DNA from: Novosphingobium silvae
GTDB lineage: Bacteria; Pseudomonadota; Alphaproteobacteria; Sphingomonadales; Sphingomonadaceae
Assembly: GCF_009856825.1 (NCBI RefSeq)
Contig: NZ_WVTD01000004.1
Coordinates: 62,001-126,000 of the forward strand
Length of the DNA: 64,000 nucleotides
Reading direction: 5' to 3'
In this document: positions 34,934 to 41,578 of the stretch, piece by piece
Position numbering within the stretch: the stretch's first letter is position 1
Layout of the letters: each line of letters opens with the position of its first letter
The notes under the pieces: model-generated
Databases searched by the model: none
What the model saw: only the letters and a program-made list of their open reading frames with translations
What the model was told of the DNA's origin: nothing
Position numbers and translations under genes: made by a program

Positions 34934-35379
34934 AAGGCACCTCCGCGTTCGGCTGGCAGACTTCGCTCGCCGACCTCTCGCTCATCCTCTTCATGCTGAG
35001 CGCGGCGGCGTTGCACCGCCAGCCTCCTGCACGCCCGCAGGAACAGCGGATCGAACGCCCGCAGCCTCGAACGAGCGTGCACCCGGCCGCATCCCCGCCG
35101 GCTCGGCCCGCCCCCCGCTCGGAGCCGCTGGCGGTCTACGAGGCAACGGCCGGAGCGCCGCCGCTGGACGTCTGGCTGGAACAGCAGGCGATCGACCCGC
35201 GCCAGCAGCTCACGATAATCGCGCGCTATGGCCCCGCGCCGGGAAGCCGGGATGCGGCCCTTGGATCGGCCGTGCGCCTGCTGGGCGAGGCGGGCGTCGC
35301 AGGGGCTTCCGCGCGGCTGGTGGTGGAGCCGGGCAGCGGCCCTGTCCGCGTCGTGCTTGCCTATGACAGGCCCGCCTGA
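34930..35379 (+). CDS. Small MotB/ExbD-like partner with a membrane aspartate
   Basis: 149 residues from GTG 34930 (GTGA overlap with the MotA-like gene). One membrane helix near the N-terminus, TSLADLSLILFMLSAAAL, carries Asp15 at the place where MotB and ExbD have their proton-carrying Asp. A Pro/Arg/Gln-rich periplasmic linker (about 30-70) follows, then a small domain of about 75 residues (VWLEQQAIDPRQQLTIIARYGPAPGSR..VRVVLAYDRPA). There is no OmpA-like peptidoglycan-binding motif. I infer a two-subunit ion-driven channel with the preceding gene. It could be a modified stator, or an ExbBD-like energiser unrelated to rotation. Confidence 0.65.
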   Translation: MKGTSAFGWQTSLADLSLILFMLSAAALHRQPPARPQEQRIERPQPRTSVHPAASPPARPAPRSEPLAVYEATAGAPPLDVWLEQQAIDPRQQLTIIARYGPAPGSRDAALGSAVRLLGEAGVAGASARLVVEPGSGPVRVVLAYDRPA

Positions 35380-35472
35380 GGCATGCCTGGTCCCGCGCGC
35401 AAGTGGCACGGGACTTGCTGCTTCGGCGATGGATGGACGCGACGGCGCGTCCCTTGTGCAGAGAGTTCCTGA

Positions 35473-35973
35473 ATGCCTGCAAGTCTTCTTCTCCTGGTCG
35501 CCGCGGCCAGCCCGTTCGCGGACCTCGATGCCATCGACCGGCAGGTGGCCGCCTTTACCGGGGCGCCCGCAGGCGAGCTGGGCGGGGCGGCCACTCCGGT
35601 CGACCGGCGACTGCGGCTGCAGCCCTGCCGCAGCGGGCTGGCGCTATCGTGGCGAACGTCCGCGCGCGACAGTGTCGTGGTCCAGTGCGGCGATCCCTCC
35701 GGGTGGCGGCTCTTCGTGCCCATCAGGTCGGGCGCAGCCGGAGCAGGCGCTGGCGGGGCGGGTCAGGATGGCCCGGTCGCCGTGGCGCGCGGCGATGCCG
35801 TGGCGATCGCCGTCTCGGGAGAGGGGTTCACGGTGTCGCAGCCGGGCGAGGCGATGGAGTCCGGGCCCGTGGGTGGCTGGATCCGCGTGCGTGCGGCGGG
35901 TAAGACCGCGCGCACCGACGTGATGCGCGCGCGGATCGAGCGGCCCGGTCTGGTTTCGGTGCCGCTGCCCTGA
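35473..35973 (+). CDS. flgA: P-ring assembly chaperone FlgA
   Basis: 166 residues with a short signal peptide (PASLLLLVAAASPFA). The SAF/FlgA C-terminal domain is recognised by VARGDAVAIAVSGEGFTVSQPGEAMESGPVGGWIRVR near the end. The protein is shorter than the 219-residue enteric form; the N-terminal domain is compact (RRLRLQPCRSGLALSW). FlgA assists FlgI polymerisation in the periplasm. It lies downstream of the MotA/MotB-like pair on the same strand and is followed by flgM. Confidence 0.82.
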   Translation: MPASLLLLVAAASPFADLDAIDRQVAAFTGAPAGELGGAATPVDRRLRLQPCRSGLALSWRTSARDSVVVQCGDPSGWRLFVPIRSGAAGAGAGGAGQDGPVAVARGDAVAIAVSGEGFTVSQPGEAMESGPVGGWIRVRAAGKTARTDVMRARIERPGLVSVPLP

Positions 35974-35981
35974 GGCGGGCG

Positions 35982-36014
35982 TTGCCGGCAATTTCCCGCA
36001 GGCAAGAATTTGCC
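35982..36014. promoter_or_regulatory. Palindrome and inverted repeat upstream of flgM
   Basis: TTGCCGGCAA (35982-35991) is a perfect palindrome, followed by GGCAA-GAAT-TTGCC (36001-36014). The arms match the elements near the two sigma-54 promoters. The cluster starts 100 bases before the flgM start. No sigma-54 promoter with correct spacing is visible between it and flgM. Confidence 0.5.
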
Positions 36015-36081
36015 GCCTGCGCCATTAATTCCGCCGCTCCCCTGTCGTTCTGCATCTCAGGACTTTTCAAGGAGCGGCACT

Positions 36082-36378
36082 ATGCCACCTATCGAAGTGG
36101 GGTCTGCCCCGCGCATCGGCGCCATCGATACCCGGCTGCCCCGCGTGGCCGACACCAACACGGTCAGCGCAACCGCAAAGGCGCAGGCCACCAACCCGGT
36201 CTCGGCGGCGCCCGCCGTGGAGACCATCAATGCCCTGGACCCCGGCGCCGCCCCGATCGACACCGACCGGGTCGCGCTGATCCGCAAGGCGGTGGAATCG
36301 GGCACTTATCCCGTGGTCCCCGCGAAGATCGCCGACGCCATGATCGCGGCCGGCATGCTGCTGAGGAGCGCACACTGA
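36082..36378 (+). CDS. flgM: Anti-sigma-28 factor FlgM
   Basis: 98 residues from ATG 36082 with AAGGAG 7 bases upstream. The N-terminal half is disordered in character (Ala/Thr/Pro-rich); the C-terminal part IDTDRVALIRKAVESGTYPVVPAKIADAMI is the sigma-binding helix region of FlgM. It holds FliA inactive until the hook is finished, then is exported. It is followed by flgN with a one-base overlap. Both fit the usual flgA-flgM-flgN order. Confidence 0.9.
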   Translation: MPPIEVGSAPRIGAIDTRLPRVADTNTVSATAKAQATNPVSAAPAVETINALDPGAAPIDTDRVALIRKAVESGTYPVVPAKIADAMIAAGMLLRSAH

Positions 36379-36719
36379 TGTCACAGACCGACCTTCGCGA
36401 AGCCCTGCGGCAGATGCTTGCCGTTCTCGAGGAGGAGCGGCAGGCCCTTGCCGGTCTCGACCTCGACGCGATCGTCGGGACGACGCAGGACAAGAACCGC
36501 CTGTGCGGCACGATCGACGTGCTGGGCGAGCACCTGGGCGCAGATACCATCGACGAGGAATGCCGCGGCATGCTCGACGCGGCGCGGCGCCTGAACGAGG
36601 TGAACCGCCAGGTGCGCAACATCATCGCCGCCAACGTCTCGCGCCGCCTGAACGCGCTGACCGGCAGCCCGCAGCTCTACCGCATCCCGCCCGGCTACGC
36701 GATGGCCGCAGGCCGCTGA
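36378..36719 (+). CDS. flgN: FlgK/FlgL export chaperone FlgN
   Basis: 113 residues, helical. LREALRQMLAVLEEERQALAGLDLDAIVGTTQDKNRLCGTI and a C-terminal coiled segment NEVNRQVRNIIAANVSRRLNALTG agree with the FlgN family. It keeps the junction proteins FlgK and FlgL export-competent. Conservation is low in this family, so the name relies partly on the position after flgM (TGATG overlap). Confidence 0.82.
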   Translation: MSQTDLREALRQMLAVLEEERQALAGLDLDAIVGTTQDKNRLCGTIDVLGEHLGADTIDEECRGMLDAARRLNEVNRQVRNIIAANVSRRLNALTGSPQLYRIPPGYAMAAGR

Positions 36720-36848
36720 AGCGGCGCTTGAGACTGGGCGGGCGGAGAAGCGCGTCCCTCTCCTGAAGGCGCCCATCCTCCCCGCGAATGCGGAACCTTC
36801 GCCGGCATCGGCAGCCTGAGGCTGGCGGCGTTAACCACACTCCCCAAA

Positions 36849-36865
36849 TTGGCATGGCTCTTGCT
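36849..36865 (+). promoter_or_regulatory. Sigma-54 promoter of the slt-flhA-fliA operon
   Basis: TTGGCATGGCTCTTGCT matches the -24/-12 consensus with 10 bases between GG (36851-36852) and GC (36863-36864). Transcription would begin near 36876, giving a leader of about 28 bases before the TTG start at 36904. Confidence 0.85.
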
Positions 36866-36875
36866 CAAACACTCG

Positions 36876-36892
36876 CGGCAAATGGATTGCCG
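36876..36892. promoter_or_regulatory. Inverted repeat at the start of the slt transcript
   Basis: CGGCAA-ATGGA-TTGCCG, perfect 6-base arms with a 5-base centre, lies over the expected transcription start of the sigma-54 promoter. It is the same element as upstream of flgB and flgM. A site this close to the start would suit repression or autoregulation more than activation; this is inference. Confidence 0.5.
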
Positions 36893-36903
36893 GGAGTTTC
36901 GGC

Positions 36904-37797
36904 TTGAGCGACGGACAGATCTTCGGGGGTGTGGGGACGCGGGGCACGGCGGGAGGTGCGCAAGTGCGCGCCGCAATCGCCCGGGCGGCCGAGGCCACCG
37001 GCGTCGACTTCCAGTACCTCATGGCGCAGGCGAAGCTGGAATCGAGCCTCGATCCCACCGCCCGCGCCGCTACGTCGAGCGCGGCGGGGCTCTACCAGTT
37101 CACTTCCGGCACCTGGCTCAGCACGCTGGACCGCCACGGCGCGGAACACGGTATGGCATGGGTGAGCGATGCGATCCAGGGCGGCTCCGTCGCCGATCCC
37201 GCCACCCGTGCGCAGATCATGGGCCTGCGCTATGATCCGCAGGTGTCCGCGCTCATGGCGGGCGAGCTTGCCGCCGACAACCGCGCCGACCTCACCGCGC
37301 GCCTCGGCCGCGAGCCGGACCCGGCGGAACTCTACCTTGCGCACTTCCTGGGCTCGGCGGGAGCTGGCAAGTTCCTTGCCGCCCTGGCCGACAACCCCGG
37401 GCAGAGCGCCGCGGCCATTCTTCCCAAGGCCGCTGCCGCCAATCGCTCGATTTTCTTCTCGGGCGGTGCGCCGCGTTCGGTCGGGCAGGTCATGGACCTG
37501 ATGCGCAGCAAGGTCGCAGGCGCGATGGAGGGCGGCTTCTCCCCCGGCACTGCCGAGTGGGCGGGCGTCGATCCCGCCATTCCCTACGACACCGGCTTCG
37601 AGACGGCGGGCTACCGGCCGAGCGGCCCTATCGCGCGCGAGTTCCACGCCGGGCGGCCTGCTGCCCCGGCGGGCGGGGCCCAACCGGCCACGCGCTCCAT
37701 GGCCGAAACCCTGCAGGCCGCGTTCGGTGCTTCCGACAGCGCCGCCTCGGGCCACGTGCGCGAAGCTTACTCCAAGCTGGCGAGGCTGGGCCTGTGA
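36904..37797 (+). CDS. Flagellar-locus lytic transglycosylase (SLT family)
   Basis: 297 residues from TTG 36904, with GGGAG 7 bases upstream. The SLT domain is at about 20-160: FQYLMAQAKLESSLDPTAR with the catalytic Glu46, SSAAGLYQFTSGTWLSTLDRHG, and the long later stretch AELYLAHFLGSAGAGKFLAAL. No signal peptide is visible, which would fit export through the flagellar apparatus itself. It probably cuts peptidoglycan for the rod, replacing the muramidase half missing from FlgJ, as SltF does in Rhodobacter. It overlaps flhA by 4 bases. Confidence 0.82.
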   Translation: MSDGQIFGGVGTRGTAGGAQVRAAIARAAEATGVDFQYLMAQAKLESSLDPTARAATSSAAGLYQFTSGTWLSTLDRHGAEHGMAWVSDAIQGGSVADPATRAQIMGLRYDPQVSALMAGELAADNRADLTARLGREPDPAELYLAHFLGSAGAGKFLAALADNPGQSAAAILPKAAAANRSIFFSGGAPRSVGQVMDLMRSKVAGAMEGGFSPGTAEWAGVDPAIPYDTGFETAGYRPSGPIAREFHAGRPAAPAGGAQPATRSMAETLQAAFGASDSAASGHVREAYSKLARLGL

Positions 37798-39923
37798 GCC
37801 TGTTCTCGCGCGTCCGCAATGCCGGAGCCATAGCCCTTCCGGCGGGCATCCTCGTGCTGATCGTGCTGATGATCGTGCCGGTGCCCGCCATCGTGCTCGA
37901 CGTGGCCTTCGTGCTCAACATCGCGCTGTCGGTGGCGGTGCTGATGGCGGCGATGAACGCGGAGAAGCCGCTGGACTTCTCCTCCTTTCCCTCGGTCCTG
38001 CTCTTCGCGACCCTGCTGCGCCTTTCGCTCAACGTCGCCTCAACCCGCGTCGTGCTGGTCCATGGCCACGAGGGCGAGGCGGCAGCCGGCAAGGTGATCG
38101 AGGCTTTCGGCGCATTCCTCATCGGCGGGAACTTCGCCGTCGGGATCTTCGTGTTCCTGATCCTCGTCATCATCAACATGGTGGTCGTCACCAAGGGCGC
38201 GGGCCGCGTGTCCGAAGTCTCAGCGCGCTTCACTCTCGACGCGCTGCCGGGCAAGCAGATGGCGATCGACGCCGACCTCGCCGCCGGGCTCATGACTGCG
38301 GACGAGGCCAAGGCCCGCCGCCGCGAGGTGGCGACGGAGGCCGATTTCTACGGCTCGATGGATGGCTCCTCCAAGTTCGTGAAGGGCGATGCCATCGCCG
38401 CTCTGCTGATCCTGGCGGTCAACATCGTCGCGGGCTTCTGTCTTGGCATGATCAGCCACGGGCTTTCCGCCGGCGAGGCCGCGCAGGCCTACATCACGCT
38501 TGCCATCGGCGATGCGCTGGTGGCGCAGGTGCCTTCGCTGCTGCTCTCGATCGCCGCCGCCGTGATCGTCACCCGCGTGTCGGACAGCCGCGACCTTGCC
38601 GGGCAGATCGGCAGCCAGTTTGCCGCACCCGGCACGTGGTTGCCGGTGGCCGTGGTGCTGGGCGCCATCGGCATGATCCCGGCGATGCCCCAGTCGATCT
38701 TCCTGCCTGCCGCTGCCATGGCGGGATGGATCTGGCATTCCCTGCGCAAGCGGGCGGAGCGTGCGCTCATCGCTCCGGTGGTGGTGGAGGAACCCGCCGT
38801 CCTTGCCGACCCGTCGCGGATCGAGCTGGAGGATGTCTCCGACCATACCCTCGTCACGATCGAGCTTGGCTACGGCCTCGTCCAGCTGGTGGACGAGCGG
38901 CGCGGCTCGCCGCTGGTCACGCGCGTGACCGGCGTTCGCAAGCAGCTGAGCCAGTCGTTCGGCTTCATCGTGCCGCAGTTCCGCATGCGCGACGCGCTGG
39001 ACATGCCTCCGCACGAATATCGCATCGTCCTGGGAGGGGTGAACCTTGGCGGCGCGGAAGTGCGGGCGGACAAGGTGCTGGCGATCGATGCCGGGGAAGC
39101 GAACCTCAACCATGCCTTGCGCGGCGAGGCCTGCTTCGACCCCAGCTTCGGCTGTCCGGCGCTGTGGATCGATCCCGCCGCGCGCGACCATGCGACGGCC
39201 GAAGGCTTCCTCACCGTCGATCCCGGCACCGTGATCGCCACGCACCTCAACCAGCTGCTTTCCGCCCGCCCGCAGGACCTGCTCGGCCCCGATCAGGTGC
39301 GCGCCCTGACCGAGGCGCTGAAGGAGCATTCGGCGGGGCTGGTGGAAACCGTTCACCCCGCCCCGCTCAGCCTCGCTGCGATCACCCGCCTCCTGCGGGC
39401 GCTGCTGGAGGATCACATCCCCATCGCACATCTCGTCCCGATCTTCGCCAGCCTTTCGCGCGCGGTGCAGCAGACGGTGGACCACGACCGGCTGATCGAG
39501 CTGGTGCGCGCGGACCTTGGCGCCCTCATCGTGGGGCGGATCTGCTCGCCCACGCAGCGCCTGCCTGTGGTGACGCTCGATGCCGGGCTGGAAGGCGCGA
39601 TCGTACAGGGCATGGTCGATCCCGCGACCGGGCAGCCGGTGATCGAACCCGATCTTGCCCGTATGATCGGCGAGCGCATCGTCGCTCTGGGCGAGGCGCG
39701 AGGGCCCCACGCCATCCGCCTGACGCTGGTGGTCCAGCCCCGGGCCCGGCGCGCCCTTGCCGCGCTGCTCCGGCTGCGGGCGCCCGCCTGCCTCGTCCTC
39801 TCGATCTCCGAGCTACCCGCAACCCAGCCCATCGAAGTGATCGACGTCATCGGCGCCGCCGCGCCGCCCCAGGAACCGCGCGGGCTTCCCTCGCCCGACA
39901 GCGCCGAAAGCATGGCTGCATGA
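37794..39923 (+). CDS. flhA: Flagellar export gate protein FlhA
   Basis: 709 residues from GTG 37794, overlapping the transglycosylase stop (GTGA). Eight membrane helices occupy about 1-320; FHIPEP-family motifs include LLRLSLNVASTRVVLVHGHEG and GDAIAALLILAVNIVAGFCLGM, with KQMAIDADLAAGLMTADEAKARRREVATEADFYGSMDGSSKFVKGDA in the first cytosolic loop. The large C-terminal domain forms the nonameric docking ring for chaperone-substrate pairs. It is the proton-coupled export engine. Here it is read with the slt gene and fliA rather than next to flhB. Confidence 0.96.
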   Translation: MSLFSRVRNAGAIALPAGILVLIVLMIVPVPAIVLDVAFVLNIALSVAVLMAAMNAEKPLDFSSFPSVLLFATLLRLSLNVASTRVVLVHGHEGEAAAGKVIEAFGAFLIGGNFAVGIFVFLILVIINMVVVTKGAGRVSEVSARFTLDALPGKQMAIDADLAAGLMTADEAKARRREVATEADFYGSMDGSSKFVKGDAIAALLILAVNIVAGFCLGMISHGLSAGEAAQAYITLAIGDALVAQVPSLLLSIAAAVIVTRVSDSRDLAGQIGSQFAAPGTWLPVAVVLGAIGMIPAMPQSIFLPAAAMAGWIWHSLRKRAERALIAPVVVEEPAVLADPSRIELEDVSDHTLVTIELGYGLVQLVDERRGSPLVTRVTGVRKQLSQSFGFIVPQFRMRDALDMPPHEYRIVLGGVNLGGAEVRADKVLAIDAGEANLNHALRGEACFDPSFGCPALWIDPAARDHATAEGFLTVDPGTVIATHLNQLLSARPQDLLGPDQVRALTEALKEHSAGLVETVHPAPLSLAAITRLLRALLEDHIPIAHLVPIFASLSRAVQQTVDHDRLIELVRADLGALIVGRICSPTQRLPVVTLDAGLEGAIVQGMVDPATGQPVIEPDLARMIGERIVALGEARGPHAIRLTLVVQPRARRALAALLRLRAPACLVLSISELPATQPIEVIDVIGAAAPPQEPRGLPSPDSAESMAA

Positions 39924-40684
39924 ACCAGATGCCCGTTCCCACGCCAACCACTGCCCACCACCCCGCCGCCGGGGGCGCCGCCATGCGGGCCTATCGCGGC
40001 GATGTGGCCGACCGCGTCCGTCGCTTCCTGCCGATGGTCCGCCGCCAGGCGTGGCACGTCCACGGCAGCGGACGACCCGGCATCGAGGTGGAAGACCTCG
40101 TGCAGGCGGGCCTCGTGGCGCTCACCGAATGCGCGCAGAAGCACTCGGGGCCTACGGAGGACGGCTTTGCCGCCTACGCCAAGATGCGCGTGCGCGGGGC
40201 CATGGTGGACCTGATCCGCCGCGCCGTCCCGCTGTCGCGCGGGGTGAGCGGACGCCGCCGCCAGCTGGCGGAGAAGGAAGCCGCGCTGCGCAATGCCCTT
40301 GGCCGCGAGCCCAAGCCGCGCGAACTGGCGCAGGCGCTCGGCATCGACGAAGCCGAACTCGCCGCTCTGCGCGACGCTAGCGAGCCTCTTCGCTTCGACT
40401 CGCTCGACGATGCCTATTCCGACCAGAACATGGCTTTCGCGGCCGAAACCCCGGACAGTTTCGCCCTGCTGGCCGACGAGGAGACGCGCGGTGCGGTCAT
40501 CGCGGCGATCACCCAGCTTCCCGACCGGCTCAAGCTGATCGTCCAGCTCTACTTCGTCGAGGAGCTGAACCTTGCCGAGATCGCCGAGGTGCTGCAGGTT
40601 TCGGTCCCGCGCATCCACCAGCTGAAGGCGCAGGCGATCGACAAGCTGCGCGCCAGCCTCCAGGGCGTGGCGGACGTGCTCTGA
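39920..40684 (+). CDS. fliA: Flagellar sigma factor FliA (sigma-28)
   Basis: 254 residues from ATG 39920 (ATGA overlap with flhA). Region 2 is at about 25-100 (VEDLVQAGLVALTECAQKH, FAAYAKMRVRGAMVDLIRRAVPLSRG), region 3 at about 105-155, and region 4 at about 195-245 (LPDRLKLIVQLYFVEELNLAEIAEVLQVSVPRIHQLKAQAIDKLR). It directs late flagellar transcription, including fliC, and is inhibited by FlgM. Its gene ends the sigma-54-dependent slt-flhA-fliA operon, giving a sigma-54 to sigma-28 cascade. Confidence 0.95.
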   Translation: MNQMPVPTPTTAHHPAAGGAAMRAYRGDVADRVRRFLPMVRRQAWHVHGSGRPGIEVEDLVQAGLVALTECAQKHSGPTEDGFAAYAKMRVRGAMVDLIRRAVPLSRGVSGRRRQLAEKEAALRNALGREPKPRELAQALGIDEAELAALRDASEPLRFDSLDDAYSDQNMAFAAETPDSFALLADEETRGAVIAAITQLPDRLKLIVQLYFVEELNLAEIAEVLQVSVPRIHQLKAQAIDKLRASLQGVADVL

Positions 40685-40709
40685 GGCGCGTCGCCGGGGG
40701 CCGGAAGGC

Positions 40710-41462
40710 CTATCGCTGGAAGGCGCTTCGGGCCGAGCGGGCGAGGCGGCGGCCGATGGCGGTCGTGTCGCGGACAAAGGGAACGGTGTCTTTCCACGAC
40801 AGTGCGTGCACGTCCGTGCGTGAGGATCGCTGGGTGCCGAGGACCGGACAGGCGACAAAGGTCTGAAGCGCCGGGTGATCGCGGCGGAACCAGCTGTAGG
40901 CGCCGTCCACATGCATGGGGCCGCCTTGCGGCGAACCCGCCGGACGCTCGGCCATGGCAGTGAGGTAGCGCTCCAGCGGTGCGAGCACGTGGCCCGCGAT
41001 GCCCAGAAAGTGCGCGCCGAGCATCGCTTCCGTCGGCGCCGCGCGGCTGAGCGGGCGCTGCTCGTCGGCGCATGGACTGTCGTTCAGCACCGCGCCGTAG
41101 AAGAACGACCAGTCAGAGCCTTCCAGCGCCTGCAGTGCCTGTGCAAGGCGCACCTCGATATCGGCCGCGAAGTCGAGATCGTCCTCGACGATAAGCAGCG
41201 AGGCGACCCCGTCCCGCGCAGCCTCGCGAACGACCTCGAGATGGCTGTGGAAGCACCCGCGCGTGCCCCGCGTGGGGAACGCGCCCGGCTCGTCGAAGCG
41301 GCAGGCGTCGAAGCGTTCCACCCTGCCGTCTCCCGGCGCCAGCCCGAGCCGGGCAAGCTGGGCGGTCACATCGCGAAGGCGGTCGCGCCGGGTGGCGAGA
41401 TTGATGACGCGGATCCGCTCGAAACGGTCCAGCAGCTTCTGCCCAGCCGGTGTCGCACGCAT
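40710..41462 (-). CDS. Glycosyltransferase family 25 (LPS type)
   Basis: 250 residues from ATG 41462. Family marks: RIRVINLATRRDRLRDVTAQL at the start, RGCFHSHLEVVREAARDGVASLLIVEDDLDF with the (D/E)DD-type metal site near 90, and DGAYSWFRRDHP. Such enzymes add galactose or similar sugars to lipopolysaccharide or glycans in the cytosol. It converges on fliA with a 25-base gap and follows dsbD by about 115 bases. A role in flagellin glycosylation is possible by proximity only. Confidence 0.8.
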   Translation of the reverse strand: MRATPAGQKLLDRFERIRVINLATRRDRLRDVTAQLARLGLAPGDGRVERFDACRFDEPGAFPTRGTRGCFHSHLEVVREAARDGVASLLIVEDDLDFAADIEVRLAQALQALEGSDWSFFYGAVLNDSPCADEQRPLSRAAPTEAMLGAHFLGIAGHVLAPLERYLTAMAERPAGSPQGGPMHVDGAYSWFRRDHPALQTFVACPVLGTQRSSRTDVHALSWKDTVPFVRDTTAIGRRLARSARSAFQR

Positions 41463-41578
41463 CGGATCGTTCCCGTCGAGTTGCCTGGTCCCTTGCTGCC
41501 TAGCTCCTCGCCCCGGGCGCTGCCATCGGCGGGAACATGGTCCGCCTTTCCTCCACCGAGCGGGCGATGGCCCGCGCG

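Noticed and set aside
36001..36014. GGCAAGAATTTGCC as a sigma-54 promoter before flgM
   Set aside because: Only 9 bases separate GG and GC, and the sequence is better explained as the shared inverted repeat.
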